This document shows positions 20,946 to 30,178 of a stretch of DNA of 63,958 nucleotides, one piece after another. A program made the position numbers and the translations under genes. How positions within the stretch are numbered: the stretch's first letter is position 1; every line of letters begins with the position of its first letter. The notes beneath the pieces were generated by a model. The model saw only the letters and a program-made list of their open reading frames with translations. It made no database searches and was not told the DNA's origin. This stretch comes from an uncultured Acetatifactor sp. (lineage in GTDB: Bacteria > Bacillota > Clostridia > Lachnospirales > Lachnospiraceae): NCBI GenBank assembly GCA_910586215.1, contig CAJUGH010000025.1:1-63958 (forward strand), given 5' to 3'.

Positions 20946-22057
20946 AGCTGGCTCTCTGCCAGCTTCAGGGCTTCTGCAATGACCTTGTCCATATCATAGT
21001 ACTTATACTGCCCCAGCCTGCCGCCGAACAATACATTCCCTTCCTGCCGGGCCAGTTCCAGGTACCGGGCATAGAGTGCGCTGTTCTCCTGGTCGTTGAT
21101 GGGATAGTATGGCTCATCCCCCCGCTTCCAGGCTACCGGGTACTCCCTGGTGATCACGGTGTCCGGCCCCGTGCCGAACTCGAAATGCTTGTGCTCAATG
21201 ATGCGGGTATAGGGCACTTCCTTGCTGGTGTAGTTCACCACCGCATTTCCCTGGTAATTCTCACAGCCCTCCAGCACTTCCTCCTCAAACCGCAGGGAAC
21301 GGTACTGCAATTCCCCAAGACGGTAATCATAGTACGCGTCAATCATGCCCGTGTACAGGATCCTGTCAAAGGTGTGGGGCTGGGCCAGGGTGCCATTGGC
21401 CGCCACAAACTGCCGGTACGTCACACCCAGTTCCACCGGAATGCCTTCCAGCAGCTTCTCCACGATCTGGGTATAGCCACCTTCCGGGATTCCCTGGTAT
21501 CTGTCGGAAAAATAATTGTTGTCATAGGTAAAACGGACCGGCAGCCTGCGGATAATAAATGCGGGAAGTTCCCGGCAGCTTCTGCCCCATTGCTTCTGTG
21601 TATATTCCTTCACCAGCTTCTCATAGACATCCCTGCCCACCAGGGACAGGGCCTGCTCCTCCAGGTTCCGGGGGGTCTCCACGGCAGCCTCCCGGCGCTG
21701 GTCCTCGATGATCCTGCGGGCCTCCTCCGGTGTCCGAATCCCCCACATCCTGCTGAACGTATTCATATTGAACGGCAGGTTGTACAGTTCCTTCCCGTAT
21801 ACCGCCACAGGTGCATTGACAAAATGGTTAAACCGCGCAAACCGATTCACATAATCCCATACCCTCTCATCGGAAGTATGGAAAATATGGGCGCCATACT
21901 GATGCACCCATATCCCATGTTCCTGCCTGGTATAGATATTTCCCCCTATATGGTCCCGCTGGTCAATGCACAGGCACTTCTTCCCCGCCTGCCGCATCTC
22001 ATGGGCAAACACCGCCCCGAAGAGGCCGGTCCCAACGATCAGATAGTCATATCTCAT
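20936..22057 (-). CDS. glf: UDP-galactopyranose mutase
   Basis: Glf interconverts UDP-galactopyranose and UDP-galactofuranose using reduced FAD; galactofuranose is built into surface glycans. The 373-residue product is the usual length. The FAD-binding start YLIVGTGLFGAVFAHE is followed by DQRDHIGGNIYT, then HQYGAHIFHT and the YTGMIDAYYDYRLG region typical of the family. The ATG overlaps the stop of the upstream HTH gene by four bases, so the two are co-translated. No galactofuranosyltransferase is obvious nearby. Confidence 0.96.
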   Translation of the reverse strand: MRYDYLIVGTGLFGAVFAHEMRQAGKKCLCIDQRDHIGGNIYTRQEHGIWVHQYGAHIFHTSDERVWDYVNRFARFNHFVNAPVAVYGKELYNLPFNMNTFSRMWGIRTPEEARRIIEDQRREAAVETPRNLEEQALSLVGRDVYEKLVKEYTQKQWGRSCRELPAFIIRRLPVRFTYDNNYFSDRYQGIPEGGYTQIVEKLLEGIPVELGVTYRQFVAANGTLAQPHTFDRILYTGMIDAYYDYRLGELQYRSLRFEEEVLEGCENYQGNAVVNYTSKEVPYTRIIEHKHFEFGTGPDTVITREYPVAWKRGDEPYYPINDQENSALYARYLELARQEGNVLFGGRLGQYKYYDMDKVIAEALKLAESQLQQ

Positions 22058-22404
22058 TTATTCTTCTTACCCTTTGCCTTGTACTTGTCAATCTGCACAA
22101 AGTCATCCATCAGTTCCAGAATCTTGTCACGGCCTGTCTGGTTCAGCTTCACATAATACTGCATCACGCGGTTCTCCAGAAGCTGTGCGCCCAGGGGCGT
22201 ATCCCTCTCCAGGGAGGAAAAATCCACCGGATTCAAACTCAATTTATCACACATTTTAATCACAGTTCCATACGCCATGCCCTCAATCCCACGCTCTAAC
22301 GCGGTCACCAATGTACTGTAAGGAATGCTCATCTCCATGGCAAACTGGCGTACGCTGCGATACTGTCTCAGAATTTCTTTCTTCAAGATCTCTGCTTTTG
22401 TCAT
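22054..22404 (-). CDS. Small HTH (Xre-type) regulator
   Basis: The 116-residue protein has an N-terminal helix-turn-helix of Cro/Xre type (about residues 16-60: SVRQFAMEMSIPYSTLVTALE...) and a C-terminal helical, Lys-rich tail. Such proteins usually repress or set the timing of nearby genes, but the target here is unknown. It has its own sigma-A promoter at 22459-22487 and is translationally coupled to glf, so it may control galactofuranose precursor supply. Confidence 0.8.
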   Translation of the reverse strand: MTKAEILKKEILRQYRSVRQFAMEMSIPYSTLVTALERGIEGMAYGTVIKMCDKLSLNPVDFSSLERDTPLGAQLLENRVMQYYVKLNQTGRDKILELMDDFVQIDKYKAKGKKNK

Positions 22405-22458
22405 TTTTATCCTCCATATGATAACTACTTTTAAGTACCCCTACAAGTGTCTATGAGT

Positions 22459-22487
22459 AATATACGATTTTCCGTGTGTTTTTTCAA
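22459..22487 (-). promoter_or_regulatory. Sigma-A promoter of the HTH-glf operon
   Basis: On the minus strand TTGAAA (22482-22487) and TATATT (22459-22464) are 17 bases apart, about 50 bases before the HTH gene. A short inverted repeat (ACTT-AA-AAGT) lies between promoter and gene. Confidence 0.7.
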
Positions 22488-22590
22488 GAGGTATTCTGAA
22501 AATTAATAGAAAAAAAGACAAATTTTAGAATTTCTTAACATTTTCTCTATGCTAGAAGGAATTCCTGGAAAAATTTGGAAATAATGCTTG

Positions 22591-23739
22591 TCATTTCTTA
22601 AGACGTGCAGGATCCAGGCCATATACCTGTACCACCTCCAACTGGCTGCTCCAAAAGAGGTCTGCCGGGGTCACAACAGAGCCGCCGTCACCGTCAAGGT
22701 CATACCCAAAGTGGGCGTAAGCCGCCCAGACCAGGTGGGCGCACTGGGTGCCAGCAGGAATGCGAAGGGGCAGGGGCCGAACTGGGGCGGCAGGGGCCTC
22801 CGGGAGGAATGGTTCCAATGCGGCAGGCTCCTTCAGAAGGGACGGCTCCAGTGCGGCAGGCTCCGCTGGCAGGGGCATCTCCGGCACAGTCCATGTAAAA
22901 GAGGCAACACGGTAAGGAATCCCTACCAGATATTCCCTTGCAAAAGCCGCCACCTGTGCCCGTTCCTCCCTGGAGGCTCCCTTCAGCCTAAGTACTGCCA
23001 CACTGGGGTATTCTGCCCAGCTATCCAGGGAACAGATCCTGGAGTCATGCCCCACTGCAATGGCCTCCAGGGTCTGGCCACCGGCCGCATCCACCACAAT
23101 CCCTGCATGCCCGCTGCGCCATCCGAAGATATGGCTGCTGAAGCTGACCAGGATGTCCCCGTCCTGCAGGGCCGGAAAACACCGGCCGGATGTCATATGC
23201 CCCACGGACCATCCCTCCGTACGGGAAGCCAGCAGGGCAGAAGGAGCAGGTTCCTGTCCCGGCACCAGCCATTCGCTCCACACCAGGAACATATCCCGTT
23301 CACAGGTGATCTCCGGCTCTGCAAAAAAGCGGTCCTGGAGGACCAGAAGGGAGTCCTGAAAGTCCTCCTCCTCTTGGTTCCCCGTTCCCTGGTCCTCTGT
23401 TCCTTGGTTCCCAGCGCCAGGATCCCTCTCTCCGGAATGTCTTCCGGGATGGTATTCCATCCTGGAACACTCTTCCCTGAGCTGCTCCACCCCAGGCCGG
23501 GCCAGCCCCGTCTGTAAGAACAGCAGGGCATAGTCTGCATCGGTAAGTTCCTTTTTATCCAGGAGCAAACGGATATCCACACGCTCATATGGGGGAACAT
23601 AATGCGCAGCCTCTTCCGTTTCCCCGGTCCAATAGCATAATCCCCCAAAAACACCAGCCAATGCCACTATCACCAGCAGCCCCCCACAAGTTCCCCGCCT
23701 GTGTCTGTTTTTTGCACGATGCTGAAATCCTCCGGCCAT
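22591..23739 (-). CDS. Membrane-anchored permuted papain-like amidase (YiiX/C92 type)
   Basis: The 382-residue protein has a basic N-terminus (residues 1-16), one transmembrane segment (about 19-38) and an extracytoplasmic domain. The late part has the circularly permuted papain arrangement: His first (SGHAGIVVD, His211) and the nucleophile Cys last (GTQCAHLVW, Cys333). This family (YaeF/YiiX-type, Pfam PF05708) is related to NlpC/P60 and may cleave cell-wall peptide or lipid amides. A Glu/Pro/Ala-rich low-complexity insertion lies about residues 285-325. It lies between the CDP-sugar genes and the HTH-glf operon. Confidence 0.7.
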   Translation of the reverse strand: MAGGFQHRAKNRHRRGTCGGLLVIVALAGVFGGLCYWTGETEEAAHYVPPYERVDIRLLLDKKELTDADYALLFLQTGLARPGVEQLREECSRMEYHPGRHSGERDPGAGNQGTEDQGTGNQEEEDFQDSLLVLQDRFFAEPEITCERDMFLVWSEWLVPGQEPAPSALLASRTEGWSVGHMTSGRCFPALQDGDILVSFSSHIFGWRSGHAGIVVDAAGGQTLEAIAVGHDSRICSLDSWAEYPSVAVLRLKGASREERAQVAAFAREYLVGIPYRVASFTWTVPEMPLPAEPAALEPSLLKEPAALEPFLPEAPAAPVRPLPLRIPAGTQCAHLVWAAYAHFGYDLDGDGGSVVTPADLFWSSQLEVVQVYGLDPARLKK

Positions 23740-23802
23740 CTGCCCTCTCCCATACAGCTTCCTAACAGGTTGCCATATTAGGATCTGCAGATATAGCCGG
23801 CT

Positions 23803-24888
23803 CTATTCTGAAAAGTACTCCTCTATCTGCCGCGTCATCCCATCCCACAGGTCGGCTTTTTCCAGATAGTCCCGTGTCAGTTCAGCCGTCTTCCTCAGCA
23901 TCTCTTGATATCCCCACCTGGGCCGCCAGCCAATCCTGCCCTGTATCTTGCTGTTATCCAGCTTCAGATAGCCTGCCTCATGAAATCCTCTCTCCCCGCA
24001 ATAGCCCTCCGGGCATTCCCACGAAAGGATCTGTCCCGTAAGTTCCTGCCAGATGCGGCTAAAATTCTGCACCAGGTCCAGGGTACGGATGCAGGATTCT
24101 TCCCCTGGTCCCACATTATAACTCCCGGAAATACGGTCATCCGCATACTGCCTCTCTATAATCAGCAGGTATGCCCCGATTGCCTCCAGCACATGCTGGT
24201 AGGGCCGGATGGAATCCGGATTCCGGAGCAGAATGGTATGCTGCTGCTCTATGGCCCTCACGCAGTCCGGAAGGATCCTGTCTGCCGCAAAATCCCCGCC
24301 CCCTATGACATTTCCGGCCCTGGCCGTACTGACTGCCACCCGGCCATCCGTAAAAAAAGAATTCCTGTAGCTTTCCGTGACCAGTTCCGAACAGGATTTG
24401 CTGTTCGAATAGGGGTCAAAGCCGCACAGTTCCTCATTCTCCCGGTATCCCCACTCCCACTCCCTGTTCCGGTATACTTTATCCGTGGTGACATTCAGGG
24501 CAGAACGCACTGTATCGCACCGCCGGATGCATTCCAGCACATGCACTGTCCCCATCACATTTATCCCATAGGTGTCCACCGGATTCCTGTAGGATTCCCG
24601 CACAATGGGCTGGGCTGCCATGTGTATGACAATCTCCGGCTTCACCTGGTCAAAAGTCTGTCCCAGGTGATCCAGGTCCCTGACATCCCCCAGAATGGAA
24701 TGTACTTTTCTCCCTGCGCCGGCAAGTCCAAACAGGCTGGGCGATGTAGGTGCCTCCAGGGCATATCCCGTTACTTCTGCTCCCAGCATGACCAGGACTG
24801 CACACAGCCATGTTCCTTTAAATCCCGTGTGGCCTGTGACCAGCACCTTTTTCCCCTGGTAAAAAGCTTCCAGCTTATCCATCTCCAT
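23803..24888 (-). CDS. rfbG: CDP-glucose 4,6-dehydratase
   Basis: RfbG turns CDP-glucose into CDP-4-keto-6-deoxyglucose, the first committed step to 3,6-dideoxyhexoses. The extended-SDR protein has GHTGFKGTWL for NAD binding and the family hallmarks HMAAQPIVRESYRNP and VTTDKVYRNREW. I prefer the ATG at 24886-24888, 11 bases after AGGAGG (361 residues); another ATG at 24915 has AAGGG touching it. It follows rfbH by a few bases in the order rfbF-rfbH-rfbG. Confidence 0.95.
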   Translation of the reverse strand: MEMDKLEAFYQGKKVLVTGHTGFKGTWLCAVLVMLGAEVTGYALEAPTSPSLFGLAGAGRKVHSILGDVRDLDHLGQTFDQVKPEIVIHMAAQPIVRESYRNPVDTYGINVMGTVHVLECIRRCDTVRSALNVTTDKVYRNREWEWGYRENEELCGFDPYSNSKSCSELVTESYRNSFFTDGRVAVSTARAGNVIGGGDFAADRILPDCVRAIEQQHTILLRNPDSIRPYQHVLEAIGAYLLIIERQYADDRISGSYNVGPGEESCIRTLDLVQNFSRIWQELTGQILSWECPEGYCGERGFHEAGYLKLDNSKIQGRIGWRPRWGYQEMLRKTAELTRDYLEKADLWDGMTRQIEEYFSE

Positions 24889-24918
24889 TTTCCCACCAGC
24901 CTCCTGCTTCGTCATCCC

Positions 24919-26289
24919 TTATTTCCCAGACCGGGATCTGTCCAAATCCAATGCCTCCAGGATCCTGTCAGCCATATAGTCCATCATTTCCGTTGTCATG
25001 CCCGGATACACTCCGATCCAGAATGCATCCTGCATGATTCGGTCTGTCTTCTCCAGATTCCCCACAACACGGTACCCCTGGGCAGATTTCCTCATAGTGT
25101 CGAAGCAGGGCTGTCTGAGCAGATTGCCTGCAAACAGCATCCGGGTCTGCACACCGTGTTTCTCCAGGTGCTGCACAATCCCATTTTTGCAGATACCTTC
25201 CTTACAGGTCATCAAGAATCCAAACCAGCTGGGCCGGGATCCCGGACATGGCTCGGGAAGCACCAGGAAACGCCCTGCCGCATGCAGCTTTTCCCGCAGA
25301 TACGCAAAATTCTTCCGTCTGGCTTCCACAAACGCAGGAAGCTTCTCAAGCTGGGCGCACCCCACTGCTGCCTGCATATCCGTAATCTTCAGGTTATACC
25401 CGAAATGGGAATAGACATATTTGTGGTCGTACCCTGCCGGAAGCTCCCCATACTGGCCATCAAAACGATGGCCGCACAGCCCGTCCTGTCCCGAAGCACA
25501 GACACAGTCCCTTCCCCAGTCCCGCATGGAACGGATGATCTTATGCAGCAGCGGATTGTCCGTATAGACAGCGCCTCCTTCCCCCATGGTCATGTGATGG
25601 GGTGGATAAAAGCTGGATGTACCGATATCCCCCATGGTGCCAGTGTAATGCCACTGTCCGTCAAGCTCATACTGGCTTCCCAGGGCATCACAATTGTCCT
25701 CCACCAGCCAGAGGTGATTCTGACGGCAGAAGTCCACCACAGCCTTTAAGTCAAATGGATTGCCCAGGGTATGGGCAATCATAACAGCCTTCGTGCAAGG
25801 GGAAAGGGCTTCTTCCAGTTTTGATACATCAATATTATACTGCGGTATTGTTACATCCACAAAAACAGGCACTGCCCCATACTGCAGCATGGGAGTCACT
25901 GTGGTAGGAAAACCTGCCGCCACTGTGATCACCTCATCTCCCGGCAATATCCTGCGTTCCCCAAGCAAAGGGGAGGTCAGCGCCATAAAGGCCAGCAGGT
26001 TCGCGGATGATCCCGAATTCACGGCGCTGCAATACCGGATCCCCAGATACCGGGCCAGGTCCTGCTCGAACTGTGCCGTGTACCGTCCTGCGGTAAGCCA
26101 GAACTCCAGCCCGGAATCCACCAGGTTCACCATCTCTGCCGCATCATAAATACGTCCTGCATAGGGAATCCGGTCTCCTGGCTGGTAGTCCTTCCCCTTG
26201 TGGCAGGTATTGTGGTAGGTATCACAATATTCCTTTACCAGCGCCAGTATCTCGTTTCTTGCTTCCAGTTCTGTTTTATTTTCAAACAT
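24919..26289 (-). CDS. rfbH: CDP-4-keto-6-deoxyglucose 3-dehydratase (RfbH/E1)
   Basis: RfbH is the PMP-dependent dehydratase that starts C3 deoxygenation of CDP-4-keto-6-deoxyglucose. The 456-residue product belongs to the DegT/aspartate-aminotransferase fold. The usual PLP lysine is replaced by histidine (His232) in YPPHHMTMGEGG, the hallmark of the dehydratase branch as opposed to aminotransferases. The C-terminal half carries the DWGRDC region expected for iron-sulfur binding. The matching reductase (RfbI/E3) is not in the window. Confidence 0.95.
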   Translation of the reverse strand: MFENKTELEARNEILALVKEYCDTYHNTCHKGKDYQPGDRIPYAGRIYDAAEMVNLVDSGLEFWLTAGRYTAQFEQDLARYLGIRYCSAVNSGSSANLLAFMALTSPLLGERRILPGDEVITVAAGFPTTVTPMLQYGAVPVFVDVTIPQYNIDVSKLEEALSPCTKAVMIAHTLGNPFDLKAVVDFCRQNHLWLVEDNCDALGSQYELDGQWHYTGTMGDIGTSSFYPPHHMTMGEGGAVYTDNPLLHKIIRSMRDWGRDCVCASGQDGLCGHRFDGQYGELPAGYDHKYVYSHFGYNLKITDMQAAVGCAQLEKLPAFVEARRKNFAYLREKLHAAGRFLVLPEPCPGSRPSWFGFLMTCKEGICKNGIVQHLEKHGVQTRMLFAGNLLRQPCFDTMRKSAQGYRVVGNLEKTDRIMQDAFWIGVYPGMTTEMMDYMADRILEALDLDRSRSGK

Positions 26290-26330
26290 ATGTCCGTCCT
26301 CAATTTCCTGTTTTCTCGTTCCTTACTTTC

Positions 26331-27140
26331 TTACCCTTCCGCTCCCGGTTCCTGGCTTTCTTCCCATACCTTCCAGGGCGCAATCCCTCCGGCCCACAGT
26401 TCCTCCAGGTATGCCTTGTCCCGCATGCTGTCCATGGGAGACCAGAAGCCATCATGCTTGTAAGCACCCATCTGCCCGTCCCTGGCCAGCCGTTCAAAAG
26501 GACCCGCCTCCAGCATCTCGCTTCCATCGCCCAGGTAATCAAATATTTCCGGGTTCACCACCATGAACCCGGCGTTCACCCAGCCCTGGTCATCCCGTAC
26601 CTTTTCCCGGAAGCGAAGCACCTGGCCGTCTTCCGGTTGGATCTGTAGTGCCCCGAATCGCCCGGTAGGCTGTACCGTGGTAATGGTGACAATCCGTTTC
26701 CGGGCTTTATGGAACCCGATCAGCTTTCCTATGTCCACATCAGAGACCCCGTCCCCATATGTCAGCAGGAACGGCTCCTCCCCGATATAATCCCGCACCC
26801 GCAGGACCCGGCCTGCGGTCAGCGTATCCAGACCGGTGTTCGCCAGGGTGACACGCCAGGGTTCTGCCTTCTGACGGTGCAGCTGCCGCTCCTGGGAATC
26901 CAGGAAAAACGTGGTATCTGCCTGGTACATATGGTAGTGTACAAAATACTCCTTGATCATCTGCCCCTTATAGCCGCAACAGATGATAAATTCCCGTATC
27001 CCATAGTGGGAATACAGTTTCATGATATGCCACAGGATCGGTTTCCCGCCAATCTCCACCATGGGTTTCGGTCTGATCCGGGACTCCTCGCTGATCCGGG
27101 TGCCCCGTCCTCCCGCTAAAATCACTGCCTTCAACTCCAC
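26331..27140 (-). CDS. rfbF: Glucose-1-phosphate cytidylyltransferase
   Basis: RfbF makes CDP-glucose from CTP and glucose-1-phosphate. The 269-residue product has the nucleotidyltransferase signature AGGRGTRISEES, then RPKPMVEIGGKPILWHIMK, and TYGDGVSDVDIG. The frame opens with GTG (27138-27140), but AGGAAGG sits only one base before it; the TTG at 27132-27134, giving MKAVILAGG, has better spacing and matches the family start. It is followed by rfbH and preceded 14 bases away by a second, divergent copy. Confidence 0.93.
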   Translation of the reverse strand: MELKAVILAGGRGTRISEESRIRPKPMVEIGGKPILWHIMKLYSHYGIREFIICCGYKGQMIKEYFVHYHMYQADTTFFLDSQERQLHRQKAEPWRVTLANTGLDTLTAGRVLRVRDYIGEEPFLLTYGDGVSDVDIGKLIGFHKARKRIVTITTVQPTGRFGALQIQPEDGQVLRFREKVRDDQGWVNAGFMVVNPEIFDYLGDGSEMLEAGPFERLARDGQMGAYKHDGFWSPMDSMRDKAYLEELWAGGIAPWKVWEESQEPGAEG

Positions 27141-27154
27141 ACCTTCCTATCTTC

Positions 27155-27934
27155 TTATCTCTTTGTGCCGATCCAGGGAGCCTGTCCCTCACTCCACAGG
27201 ACTTCTGCCCCGGCCAGGTCCCGCCTTGTCTCCAGGGTGGTCCAATATCCTTCGTGCCGGTAAGCAGCCACCTGCCCCAGCCTGGACAAGGCCCTGAATA
27301 CCTGTTCCTCCAGGTTGCAGTCTCCCTGCAGGTACTCCAGTACCTTTCCATCCAGTACGAAACAGTCCGCATTCACCCAGGCCACATCTGCCACCACAGG
27401 ACTCAAGTTATCGTAGTCCAGCAGATTGTCCTTGTCTATGGTGAGGAGCTGCTTTCTCCCATGAGGCTTGGCCATCACCAAAGTCACCAGCTTGCCATTT
27501 GTCTCATGGGCCTGCAGCAGGGCCCCTGCATCTACATCGGATAGACAGTCCCCATAAGTGACCAGAAAGGATTTCTCTTCCTCCAGGTATTCCCCGATGG
27601 CCCGGATGCGCTGCCCAGGCGAGGCATTCAGCCCGGTATCCACCACCGTTACCTTCCAGTCCTCCGTGCGCTTCTTGTGGATCTCCACCGTGTTCTTCTC
27701 CAGATCCACGGTGATATCAGATTCATAAATATAAAAATCCGTAAAATACTCCTTGATGGTGTCCACGCGATAGCCGCCACAGACAATAAACTCCTTCAGG
27801 CCATACTGGGCAAAGTGCTTCATAATATGCCACAAAATCGGCCTTCCCCCTATTTCCACCATAGGCTTGGGGATATTCTCCCCCATGTCGCTGATGGTAC
27901 TTTTCTGGCCTCCTGCCAGTATCACTACTTTCAT
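27155..27934 (-). CDS. RfbF-like nucleotidyltransferase with altered signature
   Basis: The 259-residue protein is a clear paralogue of the neighbouring RfbF (PKPMVEIGGRPILWHIMK is shared; TYGDCLSDVDAG is present). Its N-terminal nucleotide-binding loop reads AGGQKSTISDMG in place of AGGxGTRxxE, so the Gly-Thr-Arg is lost. It might use another nucleotide or sugar phosphate, have reduced activity, or act as a partner subunit of RfbF. AGGGAGG lies about eight bases before the ATG. It is first of the tandem pair. Confidence 0.85.
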   Translation of the reverse strand: MKVVILAGGQKSTISDMGENIPKPMVEIGGRPILWHIMKHFAQYGLKEFIVCGGYRVDTIKEYFTDFYIYESDITVDLEKNTVEIHKKRTEDWKVTVVDTGLNASPGQRIRAIGEYLEEEKSFLVTYGDCLSDVDAGALLQAHETNGKLVTLVMAKPHGRKQLLTIDKDNLLDYDNLSPVVADVAWVNADCFVLDGKVLEYLQGDCNLEEQVFRALSRLGQVAAYRHEGYWTTLETRRDLAGAEVLWSEGQAPWIGTKR

Positions 27935-28068
27935 GGCATATTCCCTCCCTGGATCCGTCCCCGCTTTCCCTGCAGGCTGTCTGTCCTATGTTCTGATCAA
28001 GTCAGCACACTAGTACAACGACCAGGAATGCATCATCCTGCGCCACTGTATCAGAAATGCATAATTCG

Positions 28069-28944
28069 TTATACCAGTTTCGTCTCATCGATTTCTCCCA
28101 GATGTTCCCTGTAATACCCGCACAGGGCCTTCACCGCTTCCTCATATGGTGTAAAAGCAAAGGTTCCCATTTCCTTTAACAGACGGTGATTGCTGCCTGT
28201 ATACTCCGGCTTCCAGCCAGGCTGCCCTACCACAATCCTGCAGTCCAGGTCCAGGATCTCCCTCACCATCCCCGCCAGGGTGTACAGGTCTATCCTTTCC
28301 CCACGGCACACATTGTAACGCCTGTGGCAGGGCTGTTCCCTCACAAACCATTCGATCATGCGGACCAGGTCCTCCACCCACAGATAATCAAAATATACGT
28401 TCTGCCGGATGGTAATATCCATGCCTTTCAACCCCCGGCAAATGGCATTGGAAATAAATCGCCGCTCCCACTCTTCGTATTTCCCATACACCCCGAACAG
28501 GCACAGGTCATAAATATTGGGGCTGTCTTCACAGCTTTTCGCCATAATATATTTGGAAAATCCGTAGGCGTCCTTAGGGATATGCGTTCCCAGATACCCT
28601 TCCCCCATGTCAGGGATGTAATGTCTCCTGTCATACTCTGCCCCTGATCCGAAATAAAGCATCTTCCCATACAAGCCATGGCACCGTTCCAGGTTGAAAA
28701 ACATCCGCAGGTTGCCATCCAGGGCATCATAGGGTGTTATGGCCTTCCGGGTCTCATTCCGGTTGGCGCAGTGTATTACCACATCAAAACTATGCTCCTC
28801 CAGATATGCCTGTACTGCCTTTTCATCCAGCAGATCCAGTTCCCTGCTGGATGGACAGTATAACCGGTATCGGTCCCGCAGCTTCTCTGCCATATTCCTG
28901 CCGATAAAGCCGCCGGATCCTGTCACTAATATTTTTTCATTCAT
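28069..28944 (-). CDS. NAD-dependent epimerase/reductase (extended SDR)
   Basis: The start is the ATG 28942-28944 (MNEKILVTGSGGFIGRNM), preceded by AAGGGG; about 291 residues. It has the Rossmann motif GSGGFIG and the SDR active-site YGFSKYIMAK. Family members act on NDP-sugars as epimerases or 4-reductases, and the place directly upstream of the CDP-sugar genes suggests it finishes a CDP-3,6-dideoxyhexose or a branched sugar (the YerF-like step of yersiniose is one option). A hairpin GCGTGC-TAAA-GCACGC (28958-28973) sits right before the ribosome binding site and could affect translation. Confidence 0.85.
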   Translation of the reverse strand: MNEKILVTGSGGFIGRNMAEKLRDRYRLYCPSSRELDLLDEKAVQAYLEEHSFDVVIHCANRNETRKAITPYDALDGNLRMFFNLERCHGLYGKMLYFGSGAEYDRRHYIPDMGEGYLGTHIPKDAYGFSKYIMAKSCEDSPNIYDLCLFGVYGKYEEWERRFISNAICRGLKGMDITIRQNVYFDYLWVEDLVRMIEWFVREQPCHRRYNVCRGERIDLYTLAGMVREILDLDCRIVVGQPGWKPEYTGSNHRLLKEMGTFAFTPYEEAVKALCGYYREHLGEIDETKLV

Positions 28945-29139
28945 TCTTATACCCCTTGCGTGCTTTAGCACGCATATCAATCAAAATCTGGAAGTTTACT
29001 TCCAAACTTCCACCCCGGAACCTGTGTACTATCCCATTCCCATTTTGCCAAATGGCCTACCTACATTTCATCTGCTGCATCGGACTTCCTTGTCACTTCC
29101 TAGCGCTAAATTCCAAAGAGATTCTTTTTTATTGTAAAG

Positions 29140-29318
29140 CGATTATTAATTCAAAACTGGAAAATGCGCTGACCGAAAGGGAAGAAATGGTTTATGATAT
29201 GATCCGGGGAAATCAGAAAATAGGTATAGAGGATATTGCTGTAAAATTGGGTGTCACGAGAAGGACATCCTTCGCGATTTACAAGAACTGAAGAAAAAAA
29301 TACATATCAGCCTCATAA
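29140..29318 (+). pseudogene. Frameshifted winged-helix regulator fragment
   Basis: The plus strand encodes LTEREEMVYDMIRGNQKIG, IEDIAVKLGVTRRT and then shifts frame; one base removed near 29269 restores LRDLQELKKK, giving a normal winged-helix pattern (recognition helix VTRRT-LRDLQEL) as found at the C-terminus of DeoR-like and ATP-binding regulators. The N-terminal part of the gene is missing, so this is a remnant. Its codons read opposite to the surrounding operons. Confidence 0.5.
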
Positions 29319-29670
29319 ATCTTAGGGTCTCCCCCACCAGCGTAAACAGGCGTATATTTGTATAAGTTCTTCACCCTTGAGCCAAGAGTATCAGACCTGC
29401 CCATCATTGTAAAGAAATTGGCAATTAAGGGATCTTTGGGATATGGTGTAAATTCATCCCTTAGGATATTCCCCTGTCTTCTTGGCCTACACCAATTTTC
29501 TGTTCTCAGCCAGTCCCTCTATCGTCACACATGTACCTCCCATTTTTAGCTATTTCTTTTCAGCTTGGCAGAAAAACATTTATTCCATATTTCCAGTCTT
29601 TCATTTTTGGTAAAACGTTCAGATACAGTTCCGTACTGTCTGCCCTTGTTAATAATCAATTGGTGTATTG

Positions 29671-29733
29671 ACCCTCGCGGCATTCACCAACTGTTCGTGC
29701 AGACACGGCCTCTTAGCTCATTGCTCACGGGAA
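29671..29733. repeat. Interspersed repeat, copy B
   Basis: This matches 4581-4643 without gaps over 63 bases (about 51 identities by my count). The flanks do not match, so the element is short. It lies in the decayed gap at the edge of the glycosylation island, whereas copy A lies between rpsL and rpsG. Confidence 0.7.
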
Positions 29734-30178
29734 TAAAGTATTTCCCTCTGTCCACATACAGCTTTTTATTCTCTCCAACCGTTCCTTCAGACACACCATA
29801 TTGTGCCGGTCCGGGCTGCACTAACCTTCCGTGTTAAATTACGCCTCATGTCGTTCTCTCCTGTCCCCAGCACTCTTTCTTTGCGTTCATATCGTTTATA
29901 GAATACACCAAACGCGGATATCATGCAACAACGGCAATTTTATAAACAAGAAAACGTTACTGTTCATTGCCATGCCGTTCACTGCAACAGATGCACAGTG
30001 AATTGGGCAAAAACCGCTCATTTTGGCGCATGCAGCCACGGTTTTGTCACGCAATAGGTGCGTGAAAATCATCCTGTATTCACTGGTCTTCAGCATTTCA
30101 GCCATACTCTTATAGCTGACAAAACAGTCCATAAACTTCTGCTGTATTATCATACCCCTCTATAGATTCGCGGCGCAT

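Larger units (their letters stand above)
28981..30178. other. 1.2-kb decayed non-coding gap
   Basis: Between the CDP-sugar genes and the glycosyltransferase array there is no intact gene. I see a frameshifted winged-helix fragment (29140-29318), copy B of the interspersed repeat (29671-29733), and otherwise only short frames with no family resemblance (such as one at 29896-30153 on the minus strand). It looks like a scar of past insertion or gene loss and marks a boundary of the island. Confidence 0.6.

Noticed and set aside
29896..30153. 85-codon minus-strand frame in the decayed gap
   Set aside because: No recognisable family, no convincing ribosome binding site; could be noise in a non-coding gap.
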